A DNA stretch of 64,000 nt, taken from positions 124,001 through 188,000 of the forward strand of contig JADJLN010000007.1 of the NCBI GenBank assembly GCA_016710115.1. Reading direction: 5' to 3'. This document shows positions 1 through 9,675 of this stretch, in pieces. The translations under genes were made by a program, and so were the position numbers. Position 1 is the first letter of the stretch. Every line of letters starts with the position of its first letter. Below the pieces are notes generated by a model that saw nothing but the letters and a program-made list of their open reading frames with translations, was not told the DNA's origin and searched no databases. The DNA is from Saprospiraceae bacterium. GTDB taxonomy: Bacteria > Bacteroidota > Bacteroidia > Chitinophagales > Saprospiraceae.

Positions 1-104
1 ATGCTACCAACATCGGAGAAAACGCAGTTCACGGATCTGACTCAGATGAAAACGCCATGATCGAAGGCAGTTTTCATTTTGGTGGAGTAGAAATCTTTCA
101 ATAG
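1..104 (+). CDS. ndk: Nucleoside diphosphate kinase, C-terminal end (partial)
   Basis: The first 104 bases, read from base 3, encode the last 33 residues of a nucleoside diphosphate kinase, ending at a TAG at 102-104. The tract NAVHGSDSDENA is the family's active-site region, whose His is phosphorylated by ATP and passes the phosphate to nucleoside diphosphates. The enzyme balances cytosolic NTP pools. The gene starts outside the window. It ends 18 bp from the end of mutS2 on the other strand, so the two genes converge. The call rests on a short but very characteristic piece. Confidence 0.9.
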   Translation, partial: ATNIGENAVHGSDSDENAMIEGSFHFGGVEIFQ

Positions 105-122
105 ACTCATCGGTTGTGGCCA

Positions 123-2507
123 TCAGAACTTGATGATGGTCACACCTTCTCCCCCATCCTCCGGTTCTGCTGGTACGATTTCAGCAATATCCTTATAGGT
201 TCGCGCCATAGAAAAGACCATCTTGCGGAGTGCACCTGTTCCCTTGCCATGCAGGATCGCCACTCTCCGTGCAGAACTCAGCAACGCTTTATCCAGAAAC
301 AATTCCAAAACCTTTTTCGCTTCCTCCAGCTTGAATCCGCGTATATCCAGCCGGGTTGCGCCATATTCCTGCACTGTATTTCCCATCGAGACGCTTGGCC
401 GACTGCGAATCGAAAGTGGCTCACGGACAGCCTGCACTTCTTTCAGATCAACAATCATTTTCAATCCCCCGACGGCTATCTCCACCTTCCCCTTTTCCAT
501 CCGCAGAACCTCTCCTACCGCGCCTCCATTCCGGATACGGACAAAAGTCCCTTCCTCAACGGGTTCTTTTGAATCTTCCAACTCCTCCCCTATCTGGTGG
601 ACCTCCTCCCTGATGGCTCCGACCTGTTTCCTGAGCTTGTCCTGTTCTGCCTGCAACAATTCCCGTTTTGCCTTTGCTTTTTCCAGGCTCCGCTCCTGCT
701 TCAATTCCTGGATGACCTGATCAACATCCTGTTGATCACGTGATTTCTGCTGGAGAGCCAATTCTCTGATCTCCATCTTGTGTTTCTTCCGCTGATATTC
801 CAAATCCTTGAACAGACGTTCATAATTCGATACCAGCTGATCCAGCTTTTCCTTTTTGTCATGGATCCCATCCAGTTGTTCTTCCAGCCTGCGTCTGTCA
901 TTTTGCAGATCGACAAGCAATTGATCAACCGCTTGATTGGTTACTCCGCTGCGTTTACGCGCGTAGTCGAGCACTTCAGCGGGCAAACCGCTGGAGGTGG
1001 CAATTTCAAAAGCAAAGGATGACCCCGGTTGACCGACGCGGAGCTCATAGGTCGGGTGCAACTCTTCCTGATCAAATACCATGGATCCGTTCACCAGGCC
1101 AGCATGTTCAAATGCAAATACCTTCAGATTGGAATAATGGGTGGTCACCACTCCGAACACCTTCTTTCGATTGAGTGAATGCAGGATTGCCTCCGCTATG
1201 GCCCCTCCCATTTTGGGATCCGTTCCCGAACCAAATTCATCGATTGCGACAAGCGTACGGCGATCTGCCGACTCCAGAAATCGTCGCATGTTCTGCAGTT
1301 TCGAACTGTACGTGCTCAGATCATCGTCAATCGACTGCTGATCTCCGATATCTGCAAAACATTTTTGGAAGACAGGCAGTTTTGAACCATTTCGTGCCGG
1401 GACAAGATATCCTGCCTGAGCCAGTAGCTGGATCAACAGGACGCTCTTCATGGTAATGGACTTTCCACCTGCATTGGGTCCGCTCAAGACCAGTATCCTT
1501 CGGTTCGGTTCCAGTTTTAATCCGAAAGGGATAACTGCCTTTGGGATAGCCTGATTCTTGATCCAGAGGAGCGGGTGAAAGGCATCCTCCAGATGGATCT
1601 GGATATCGTTGACCATCTCGGGCATTGTCCCTTTGTACATCCTGGACACCAAGGCCTTGGATCGGATCAGGTCCAGTCGGATGACATGGTTGATCAGTGA
1701 ATGCAGATATTGCTGATGTGGACGAAGACGTTGGGACAGTTCCTTGAGAATCCGCTGGATCTCCTGTCGTTCTTCTGACTCCAGTTCAAAAAAGTCATTA
1801 TTCCCTTCGACGAGCTGCGCTGGTTCCAGAAAAACTGTTTTCCCTGACGCTGATTCGTCATGGATAATGCCTTTGATCTTTCGTTTGTGTTCGACCGGAA
1901 CGGTCAACACCAACCTTCCTCCACGGATACTTTCACCGGAATCTGTGAGCCAACCACTTTTTTTATACTGATTGACCAATTGCAGGAATTGCTTGTCCAG
2001 CTCCTTCCGCAAGTTGATCATGCTACGGCGAATGGAGGCCAGTGCCGGTGAAGCAGAATCACGGATCTCCCCGATATCATCAAAAATCTGTTCGAGCAGA
2101 TGAAGGGGTTCGGGATGAAACAGACAGGAACGGATCAGTTCGACGAGAATCGGATACGCTACTTCTGCTTCGTCATCTGCATATAGGTGGAGATCCTGAT
2201 GGATATAGAGCAGGTTACGATAGCGAAGCAGGTCTTCTACCTCCATGATGTAATCGACAACACTCAAATAGCGGAAAGAATCCCGAATATCCTCATAGGG
2301 TGAAAACGGAACCGGTTTGGGGCCGACGAATGTACGGGCCCATTCATCCACCTCCTTCAGTCTGGACTGCACAACCCGAATATCTGTTGATGGCTTGATT
2401 TGAAGTGCCAGTTCCCTTCCCGGATCACCCAGGCAACGCTCGGCCGTCATTTCGAGAATGCGGCTGAACTCAAGGATTTGAGGAACATCTTCAGGAATAA
2501 AGAGCAT
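123..2507 (-). CDS. mutS2: MutS2 family ATPase with C-terminal Smr domain
   Basis: This 794-residue protein has the usual MutS2 length and order: core/clamp helices, a MutS-type ABC ATPase (Walker A GPNAGGKS near residues 340-347, Walker B-like LVAIDEFGSGTDP), a long charged coiled coil (about 515-630), and a C-terminal Smr domain from about residue 718 with LDIRG and HGKGTG. MutS2 proteins lack the mismatch-recognition domain. In other bacteria they suppress recombination or act on stalled, collided ribosomes, with Smr as a nuclease-like module. Which role applies here cannot be told from sequence. The start is the ATG at 2507, 15 nt after a -7 box. The gene is intact and divergent from aroC. 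Confidence 0.95.
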   Translation of the reverse strand: MLFIPEDVPQILEFSRILEMTAERCLGDPGRELALQIKPSTDIRVVQSRLKEVDEWARTFVGPKPVPFSPYEDIRDSFRYLSVVDYIMEVEDLLRYRNLLYIHQDLHLYADDEAEVAYPILVELIRSCLFHPEPLHLLEQIFDDIGEIRDSASPALASIRRSMINLRKELDKQFLQLVNQYKKSGWLTDSGESIRGGRLVLTVPVEHKRKIKGIIHDESASGKTVFLEPAQLVEGNNDFFELESEERQEIQRILKELSQRLRPHQQYLHSLINHVIRLDLIRSKALVSRMYKGTMPEMVNDIQIHLEDAFHPLLWIKNQAIPKAVIPFGLKLEPNRRILVLSGPNAGGKSITMKSVLLIQLLAQAGYLVPARNGSKLPVFQKCFADIGDQQSIDDDLSTYSSKLQNMRRFLESADRRTLVAIDEFGSGTDPKMGGAIAEAILHSLNRKKVFGVVTTHYSNLKVFAFEHAGLVNGSMVFDQEELHPTYELRVGQPGSSFAFEIATSSGLPAEVLDYARKRSGVTNQAVDQLLVDLQNDRRRLEEQLDGIHDKKEKLDQLVSNYERLFKDLEYQRKKHKMEIRELALQQKSRDQQDVDQVIQELKQERSLEKAKAKRELLQAEQDKLRKQVGAIREEVHQIGEELEDSKEPVEEGTFVRIRNGGAVGEVLRMEKGKVEIAVGGLKMIVDLKEVQAVREPLSIRSRPSVSMGNTVQEYGATRLDIRGFKLEEAKKVLELFLDKALLSSARRVAILHGKGTGALRKMVFSMARTYKDIAEIVPAEPEDGGEGVTIIKF

Positions 2508-2522
2508 AGTCAGAGGTTAAGG

Positions 2523-2530
2523 CAAAGATA
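2523..2530 (-). promoter_or_regulatory. Bacteroidota -7 promoter box for mutS2
   Basis: On the minus strand this reads TATCTTTG, matching the TAnnTTTG element of the Bacteroidota primary sigma factor. It lies 15 nt before the mutS2 ATG, which implies a leader of about ten nucleotides. No clear -33 TTG was seen at the usual spacing. Confidence 0.6.
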
Positions 2531-2564
2531 CAACGGCAAAAGGTTCGCACCCGTTGCGGGATTG

Positions 2565-2572
2565 TACCTTTG
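2565..2572 (+). promoter_or_regulatory. Bacteroidota -7 promoter box for aroC
   Basis: TACCTTTG matches TAnnTTTG and lies 18 nt before the aroC ATG at 2591. A TTG codon inside the box could extend the reading frame upstream to 2570, but the box makes that start unlikely. The 62-bp mutS2 side and this side form a compact divergent promoter region. Confidence 0.6.
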
Positions 2573-2590
2573 CGTGGATATACAAACAAG

Positions 2591-3670
2591 ATGCGCGGGA
2601 ATACGTTCGGTAAAGTCTTCCGAATTCATACATATGGCGAATCACATGGTGTCGGGATCGGGGTTGTGATCGATGGATGTCCATCCGGTTATCCATTGGA
2701 AGCGAACATGATCCAGATCGAACTTGACCGTCGCCGACCTGGACAATCTACGCTGACAACTGATCGGCAGGAGACTGATGCGGTACAGATCATTTCCGGG
2801 ATCTATAACGGGATGACGACCGGAACACCTATTCATCTGTTCATACCAAACAAGGACGCCCGACCTGCCGATTATCAACCGATCGCATCTCTTTACCGCC
2901 CCTCACATGGCGATTTCACCTGGGACCAGAAATTCGGCATTCGCGATCCACGCGGTGGCGGACGATCTTCTGCGCGTGAAACGGCTGCGCGGGTTGCAGC
3001 AGGTTCTGTCGCAAGATCTATCCTTTCTCATGCGGGTGTTGACATCCAATCCTGGGTCAGTCAGTTTTGACCCATCACCCTCTCCCTTGATCCTGTCGAT
3101 GTATCCAGGTCTGCCATTGATGCTTATCCTGTACGATGCCCTGATCCGGAAACTGCTCAACGAATGACCACCTATATTGAGGAGCTCCAGGAAGCTGGCG
3201 ATTCAACTGGAGGAGTGATTCAGACACGAGTTACGGGGTGCCCTCCCGGTTGGGGTGAGCCCGTGTTCGACAAACTCCATGCTGACCTTGGAAAAGCCAT
3301 ATTGAGTATCAATGCCTGCAAGGGCTTTGACGTTGGTAGCGGCTTTGACGGAGCGGCTTGGCGTGGGTCTGAACACAACGATCCGTTTGTCCGAGCAGAT
3401 GACAAAGTGAGTACCTCCAGCAATCATAGCGGAGGGATCCAGGGAGGGATCAGTAATGGCATGCCGATCGAATTCAGGGCGGCATTCAAACCGGTTGCCA
3501 CGATCCGAAAGGAACAGGAAACGGTCACCAATGAGGGTCAAGCGGTACAGTTTTCAGGCAGCGGTCGCCATGACCCCTGTGTAGTTCCTCGTGCGGTTCC
3601 CATTGTGGAAGCAATGACCGCACTCGTTCTTGTCGATCATTTTTTACGTCAAAAATCAAGTCAGCGATGA
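2591..3670 (+). CDS. aroC: Chorismate synthase, interrupted by an in-frame TGA
   Basis: Chorismate synthase converts 5-enolpyruvylshikimate-3-phosphate to chorismate with reduced FMN, the last step of the shikimate pathway. The N-terminal MRGNTFGK and YGESHGVGIG, the internal RPSHGDF and RGGGRSSARETAAR, and the C-terminal SGGIQGGISNGMPI and GRHDPCVVPRAVPI are all present. Read through, the product is 359 residues, normal for the family. A TGA at 3068-3070 falls exactly where relatives have Gly (here VSQF-stop-PI, family VSQ-hydrophobic-G-PI). The reading frame is identical on both sides, so this is a single-base change (GGA to TGA), not a frameshift. Because the gene is otherwise perfect, I favour a sequencing error. 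The stop overlaps the next gene's start (ATGA at 3667). Confidence 0.9.
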
Positions 3671-4688
3671 ATCCAATTCAACTGATCATTGGAGGAGGGC
3701 TTGTCCTGCTGTCCTTGGTCTCCATGCAATGTGCTACAACGAAAACGAAGGGCGAAGAACCTGTCACACTGGCTTTCTACAATGTCGAAAATCTGTTTGA
3801 CACATTGGATGATGCGAACCATGCTGATGAGGACTTTACACCAGAAGGGAAGCAGCAATGGAACGCTGATCGATACCGGAAAAAACTAACTCATCTGGCA
3901 GATGTCATCGCTGCCATGGGACACCCGACGATTATCGGGTTTGCAGAAATAGAAAACAGGACTGTTTTGAAAGACCTTTGCGAAACTGGAAGTCTTGCTG
4001 AATACGGATACCAGATAGCCCATTTTGACTCGCCTGATCATCGCGGAATCGATGTGGGGCTGATCTATCAAACTAGGCGGTTTTCAGGCATTGAAGTCCA
4101 CCCCATTCCAGTGCATATCGACGATCAACTTGTTGCCGGATATACTACGCGTGATATTCTGAATGCCCGATTGCGAACCGGTTCAGGTAAATCCATACAG
4201 ATCCTTGTCAATCACTGGCCATCGCGTCGGGACGGTCCGGAAATATCAGAGAACCGAAGAATGCAAGTTGCCCACCAGGCCCGAACCGCCATCGATGAGA
4301 TCCAACGAAATGATCCCGATGCGTTTGTTGTCATCATGGGTGATTTTAATGATGAACCCGTCGATCGCACCATTCGTGAAGTCATCCGGGCAGGTGCTGA
4401 GGCTGATTCAAGCGCGCTTCTTTTTAATGCGATGTGGACACTGGATCAGCAGAATAAAGGAACGTACAATTATCGTGGAGAATGGAATATGTTCGATCAG
4501 ATCATTCTGAGCAGGAATTTTCTGACTTCCAAAAGTCAATGGTCTTTTGATTCGACCACTGTGTTTTCAGCACCATTCATGATGTACAATGATCCCAAAT
4601 ATGGTCCGCTTCCCAATCGGACCTTTGGTGGACGAGATACTTCGGTGGTTATTCCGACCATCTGCCGGTTATGGTCACGATCCACTGA
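3667..4688 (+). CDS. Endonuclease/exonuclease/phosphatase-fold lipoprotein (one frameshift)
   Basis: The protein starts with a lipoprotein signal (Cys22 after LVSMQ) followed by an EEP-fold domain. Visible motifs are FYNVENLFD, the metal-binding Glu in GFAEIEN, NHWPSRRDG, MGDFNDEP, and YSDHLPV at the end. Members cleave phosphodiester or phosphate bonds, and the precise substrate cannot be told. The final motif appears only after a shift at about 4636, where one base is missing; the product then ends at 4688 with YSDHLPVMVTIH, giving about 340 residues. Without the shift the frame runs on to 4725 as nonsense overlapping tamB. The signal implies attachment to the cell envelope. The gene overlaps the aroC stop by 4 nt, so it is probably co-transcribed. 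Confidence 0.85.
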
Positions 4689-4699
4689 TCAACGCACTG

Positions 4700-7600
4700 T
4701 CAATCAAATTCCTGGCGGAAGGTAAATCCAAGTCCCGTCTTGAATCGTCGATTGCCCAGAATGGTCGGCTCCGAACGTTGGTAGACCCTGACTTTGAGGC
4801 GCCGATCCTCAGTCAATGCATATTCGATCTGGAAGTCGCCTCCCACCATCATGGTCCGTGTCGTCTCGAGCCCTGTGGTATTGAGAATGTTGCCTTTCAC
4901 TGCCAGACTCAATCGATCATCATAGAAGTTGACACGCTGGCTCAGATGGAAATCTGTATTGCTGAACGCATCGGCAAACTGATTGATATTGAGATCACTT
5001 TGATTGATCGAGAAACCGGCATCAAAATCAATTCCGGATATGATCCCCACGTCAGCAATCAATTCTGACAACATGGCGGTCATATATCTGGAAAACTGGT
5101 TGGATATCAACTCGCTGACCGTATTGATGCCGGCTACATATTGTGTACCCTGCTGAGTCAATCCGGAAGGAAGGAAATTATTGGACATGATCAATCCAAA
5201 CACTTGCCAGTTCATTTCATTTGGATCTCGACGCAAGGTTTGCATTTTCGTTTCAACCAGGCTCCGGATTTCTCCGACCAGCTGAGGAAACGCCAGATCA
5301 AAATTGATCACCGGTTCGAGCAGTTTGCCGGTCAATAGCATGACCAGATTGACTTCCGTCGGATTGCGAGCTGCCTGGGTTGTGTTACTTGCTGACGTTA
5401 CGAGATATTCCGTGATCAGGTTGTAAGGTGGCGTACTTGCAATGGCATAATTCGCGCGCAAATTGATTTGTGCCTCAAAGGGATCACCGCTCCACAAAAT
5501 GGTCCCACCTCGTTCTACATGGAAGGATTTGTTCACCAGGTTCTGGAACGTAAACAGATACTCTCCCCGTTCAATGGTATAATCTCCATACATCCGCATG
5601 GATCCCGCCCGGGGTACTTCCAACCGGATATTCCCCCGGCCGTATCCACTCAGGATATCACCTGCTCGTTCATCAAAGATCATCTGCACCAGTGCCTCCT
5701 CTGTCAGCACAAGGTCCATGTCGAATTGCAAACCCTTCGGTCCCTGTTTGGCGTTTTTCGTTTGCAGAAGTGTATCCTCCAAAGACACAAACTCGACAAA
5801 CTGCAACTCCGCTCCAGTAGAAGATGTATTGACGGGTATGCTCAAGCTGCTGCCACGCGATGTGACCGCATTGACATAGATATTGGTCGCTTTCAGGCTG
5901 CCGGAAAAATCGACTTTCATTTTGCCGATCCCTGTGCCGTAATAATATGGGCTGTCCTGTTTTCGTGTATCCAGCGCCAGTAGACGATCTGAGTCAATCG
6001 AACAATCCAACCCCCATTCACGAAAGTGATCATGCGTCATTCCTCCTCTGACCCGTGCTTCATTGTTGAGTACATCTTTCAGAATCACTCCCGACGCATC
6101 AAACAGGTATGAATTGGCCTGTATACGCCCACCCTCCACATGGTACCGCGTGCCGAGGTAGGAAATAGTGGTATACACGTCCGATACATCAATATATCCT
6201 TTCAATTCCGGCCTATACAGCGGCCCGGTCAATTCCAGATTCGCATGAAATGCACCTTTTGTATCCTTGATTCCATTTGCCAGGAAATATTCAGCCAGTC
6301 GAACAGGAAAATTGGAGGTTGTCAGTTTGAGATCGATCTTTCCTCCCTGGTCCCTGTTTTCATTGCCATACCAGAAACCTTCGATCGAGATGCGCTCATT
6401 TCGCTGGCCCAGTTCAAATGTATATTCCATCGGACTCTTCAGAGTGGCCATCGAAGCATAGGCGATCATCGAGCCATAATGATCACCGTTTACCCGGAGT
6501 GAATCGGTTCGGGCAAGAAGTGCAAAATCCTTGAACTCGAATATATTTCGGATCAGGAGATCCACATTGATCAACCCCTCAAACTTGACTTTGTCGTAAT
6601 TCAGTACCTGATTGACCATACCAATCTCCAGATCCTTGAGGTGGAGAATAATCCCTCTGTTGCGGTAATCCTTTATTTCAACTGTCCGGCCATTGGACGT
6701 AAATCGGAGATCCTGAACGGATAACGATGTAGAATCAAACTCCAGTTGGTTGCCTGCAGATATTGCCCATTGTCGATTTGTAAAGACAATCGAGTCATTC
6801 TGCAAATGAACTTTATATCCATTTGTATCGATCTGTACAGTCCCTTTCAGATTTGTCCCATAGGGATACCTGTCATCGATAGAGACTTGAATAGCATAAG
6901 GTCCTGTTTCTCGATTTGCTGATAGTCGAATCCGATGCAATGTGGTCGATTCCGTTGAAAACGAATCCAGCAAGATCATCGTCCGAGTCGACATCTCATT
7001 GCCTGAAAAGTGTAATCTGAGGTTTGCCATCTCCTGCCCCTCAAAGGCAAGACGAGGTATGTCTGCATCCAGTGAGGCCAGATGGTGCTGATAATCAATC
7101 ATTCCCGTAGCGATTGCACCATCCAGAAAGGGAGCTTTTTGATAAAATGCCTTCATGAAGTCATGCATCTTTCTGGCCTTGATATCAAATGAGAATCGTT
7201 TTGTTTTCAGCTCTTTCCGAACATCATGCTTCAGTTTGAACCGGGCAGCTGCTTCAGGAAAGTGCGCCGACAATCGGGAACCGATCACATCACCCAGCTC
7301 GAGGAGCTGGAAATCACCAACAAGTTTTGCTTCTGCCAGGTCAGATTCGACCAATAATTGTCTATCCGGGCCAGTTTCTCCTTTCAGTCGAAGAATCAAT
7401 GAATCTGCATGCAGTTTTCGGACATTCGGTTGAACCAGATCGACCTGTAGAGCCCGGGCATAACCGATGAGTGAATTGATATCGCGTCCTTTCAGATTGA
7501 GATCGACTATACCCGATAAACTCACCGGGTTGTCAATAAAATTCAACTCTTTCAAATCCAGATGATTGACAATAGCCCGAAAGTCAAAACTGGGTAAAGA

Positions 7601-9469
7601 ATCGCGGTAACGGACAAATCCCTCAAAGATCAGGTCTATGTTTCGATCCCGGATATCGAACTGGCCATTGAATCTGTCTTTGGTCAGATCTCCTTTGATC
7701 TTCAGATTCTGATAGACATAATCACGAAATCCCAGAGATTCCACATTCGCCTGCACGTCTGCCTGAACCTTTTCCAGAGTCAGTCCTTTGCCATTTTTAA
7801 CGACTGAATGGAATGATACAAGTCCAAGTTGCGGGTTGGAGGTCCATTTACCAAGATCGAATTTTCGCAACCCAAGCTCCCCTGAATAAGCTGCATTTGC
7901 CAATCCCTTTTTCAAATTCATGCGCATATCGAGAAAAGCCTCCCCCAGTTCCGTGCGCAATTCACCATAAGACACAAAATCCACGAGAAACCCGTCGAAT
8001 CTCCCTTTGAAGTGCAGTTTTCCCAATTTGTTGAAGTTGGCAGGCGGATCAAACCCCGGAATAATCTCTCGCAGTGTGCGGATGTCTGTCGACAATTCCT
8101 CCAGCTTCAGGTTGAGTGATTCTTCATGCCTGACAGCAAGATTTCGGGATCCGAAACTCCCCTTGAGCTGGAAATGATCGCCCATTCTCAATTGTACATC
8201 GCGTCCTTTGAGGTTATTCACCCTGGAGCCGAGAAAACCCTCCATATAGATGGCCAGCTTCCTGTTCTTCTGGAAGAAGGCTGATGATTTCAAAGCAGGT
8301 GCGAAGTAAAAAAGGTCGTCAATCCCGATCCTCGAATCATGAAAGTGTCCTGCCAGAATGACCTTGTTATTGAAATCCAGGAAATCCGGATAATTGCTGT
8401 AACGGAGGATAAGGGTATCGCCAATGATGCTGGTCTCTGTTTCCAGACGAACCCCGTTAAATGTAGCCGATTGACGATCAACCCGGATCTGCTTTGCAGC
8501 CATGTCCGTCAGAGAAAATCCAGATGATTCCCTGAGGCTTGAAGACTCAATCTGGCCTGTGTACGTATGCTGTTCATTAAAAGCAAAATGCCTCAGTTTG
8601 ACATTCAGATCAGTGACATGCAGGTGATCGTAATCCATTTCATCTGGCTGCTTTGTACGGGAAGGTGACCGATGATTGTTGTTCAGAATGAAGGTGGCAT
8701 TCGTCAACTTGACCGCATCAAACGAAAAGGAATAAGGTGTCTTCACACGGAGGCCTTTACCCCTTACTGGAAGCGATTTCACATCCGGTTTATTGGCCTG
8801 AAAGGTTCTGACTTCGACTCTCGCTCCATCCGAAAAAGCCCTTCTAAATTCAAAATCAAGTGGACTCAAATTAACACAACGGACCATTAGGTCGGCTTTT
8901 CCAGAGTGAACAGAAATGAATTTGCCTGTAATTGAATCTGTTTCTACATACCGGAAATCATTCAATCTCACATGCCGGATATCCAGCCTGAAGTCGCCCC
9001 CTGCTTTTTCTTTCGGTGGAAAAAGCCGTCGCAGGAGACGCTGAATATTATCCGATCCATCAGCGTATCGTTTCATATTGAGTGTGCATCCGCTGATCTG
9101 GACATCTGTGATCGCCAGATTGCCTCTGATCAGTCCGGGAAGATCGCGCAGGATATGACTGCCAATGACATCGGCATCCAACAGGCTATCCCCTTCAAGG
9201 CTTTCAATATGGACCTGTTTCAATTCAAGGTCGCCTCGCCAGGTGAGTCGAAAGGATTTAATCTCAAATTTTGTTCCTGTAGTTGCGCTTATCCGGGAAG
9301 TCAGATAGGCCACTCCTTTTCGTTGAACGACAGGTAGATTGACGATGAAAATGAGCGTTCCGACAAAAACCAGCAACAGAAAAGCCAATCCGAAGAAAAA
9401 CCGCAGGATGCGCCGACCTGCGGTGATCCGTTGAACGGGTGTTTCGGGAAATCCTGGTTGTTCCATCAT
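4700..9469 (-). CDS. tamB: TamB-like translocation/assembly module protein
   Basis: This is a very large protein (about 1,589 residues) with one N-terminal membrane anchor (residues about 18-42, FFFGLAFLLLVFVGTLIFIV) and a long run of beta-rich AsmA/TamB-like repeats. It ends in a DUF490/TamB C-terminal domain that includes PTEVNLVMLLTGKLLEPVINFDLAFP and a terminal beta-strand ending in Phe-Asp. TamB proteins span the periplasm and support outer-membrane protein or lipid transport. In Bacteroidota they often replace the TamA/TamB pair with a lone TamB. A start at TTG 9478 is possible, but that codon lies inside the -7 box, so ATG 9469 is preferred. The gene is intact despite its size and stands alone. 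Confidence 0.88.
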   Translation of the reverse strand: MMEQPGFPETPVQRITAGRRILRFFFGLAFLLLVFVGTLIFIVNLPVVQRKGVAYLTSRISATTGTKFEIKSFRLTWRGDLELKQVHIESLEGDSLLDADVIGSHILRDLPGLIRGNLAITDVQISGCTLNMKRYADGSDNIQRLLRRLFPPKEKAGGDFRLDIRHVRLNDFRYVETDSITGKFISVHSGKADLMVRCVNLSPLDFEFRRAFSDGARVEVRTFQANKPDVKSLPVRGKGLRVKTPYSFSFDAVKLTNATFILNNNHRSPSRTKQPDEMDYDHLHVTDLNVKLRHFAFNEQHTYTGQIESSSLRESSGFSLTDMAAKQIRVDRQSATFNGVRLETETSIIGDTLILRYSNYPDFLDFNNKVILAGHFHDSRIGIDDLFYFAPALKSSAFFQKNRKLAIYMEGFLGSRVNNLKGRDVQLRMGDHFQLKGSFGSRNLAVRHEESLNLKLEELSTDIRTLREIIPGFDPPANFNKLGKLHFKGRFDGFLVDFVSYGELRTELGEAFLDMRMNLKKGLANAAYSGELGLRKFDLGKWTSNPQLGLVSFHSVVKNGKGLTLEKVQADVQANVESLGFRDYVYQNLKIKGDLTKDRFNGQFDIRDRNIDLIFEGFVRYRDSLPSFDFRAIVNHLDLKELNFIDNPVSLSGIVDLNLKGRDINSLIGYARALQVDLVQPNVRKLHADSLILRLKGETGPDRQLLVESDLAEAKLVGDFQLLELGDVIGSRLSAHFPEAAARFKLKHDVRKELKTKRFSFDIKARKMHDFMKAFYQKAPFLDGAIATGMIDYQHHLASLDADIPRLAFEGQEMANLRLHFSGNEMSTRTMILLDSFSTESTTLHRIRLSANRETGPYAIQVSIDDRYPYGTNLKGTVQIDTNGYKVHLQNDSIVFTNRQWAISAGNQLEFDSTSLSVQDLRFTSNGRTVEIKDYRNRGIILHLKDLEIGMVNQVLNYDKVKFEGLINVDLLIRNIFEFKDFALLARTDSLRVNGDHYGSMIAYASMATLKSPMEYTFELGQRNERISIEGFWYGNENRDQGGKIDLKLTTSNFPVRLAEYFLANGIKDTKGAFHANLELTGPLYRPELKGYIDVSDVYTTISYLGTRYHVEGGRIQANSYLFDASGVILKDVLNNEARVRGGMTHDHFREWGLDCSIDSDRLLALDTRKQDSPYYYGTGIGKMKVDFSGSLKATNIYVNAVTSRGSSLSIPVNTSSTGAELQFVEFVSLEDTLLQTKNAKQGPKGLQFDMDLVLTEEALVQMIFDERAGDILSGYGRGNIRLEVPRAGSMRMYGDYTIERGEYLFTFQNLVNKSFHVERGGTILWSGDPFEAQINLRANYAIASTPPYNLITEYLVTSASNTTQAARNPTEVNLVMLLTGKLLEPVINFDLAFPQLVGEIRSLVETKMQTLRRDPNEMNWQVFGLIMSNNFLPSGLTQQGTQYVAGINTVSELISNQFSRYMTAMLSELIADVGIISGIDFDAGFSINQSDLNINQFADAFSNTDFHLSQRVNFYDDRLSLAVKGNILNTTGLETTRTMMVGGDFQIEYALTEDRRLKVRVYQRSEPTILGNRRFKTGLGFTFRQEFD

Positions 9470-9475
9470 CTGGTC

Positions 9476-9483
9476 CAAAGATA
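9476..9483 (-). promoter_or_regulatory. Bacteroidota -7 promoter box for tamB
   Basis: The minus strand reads TATCTTTG only 6 nt before the ATG at 9469. Transcription from such a box usually starts 4-8 nt downstream, so the mRNA would be leaderless or nearly so. Confidence 0.55.
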
Positions 9484-9675
9484 ACGATTCAACGCAGGCG
9501 AATGAGTTCTCTTGCTTCTGGTTAACGCCCCTTTAACCTAAACGACGTTATAATCCAATTATCTCCCAGTGTGACCCTGTAAGGCAGGAGTACAGATTAG
9601 TTCTCTGCTCTCTTATCAACGATCAAGAATGGCCTTTTCGAATCGTGCCACACATGGCGATTATCCGTCCTGGTC

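Noticed and set aside
2591..3670. Alternative genetic code with TGA as glycine
   Set aside because: TGA ends many clear genes here (for example aroC itself, pyrF and rluA), and only one internal TGA at a conserved Gly was found.
4700..9478. Many rightward reading frames of 60-170 codons opposite tamB
   Set aside because: They are antisense shadows of a conserved long gene and show no domains, signals or start context.
9484..9675. A gene between tamB and the YheT-like hydrolase
   Set aside because: The 190 bp hold no frame with homology. The leftward frame ending at 9597 is only a shifted continuation over the hydrolase end.
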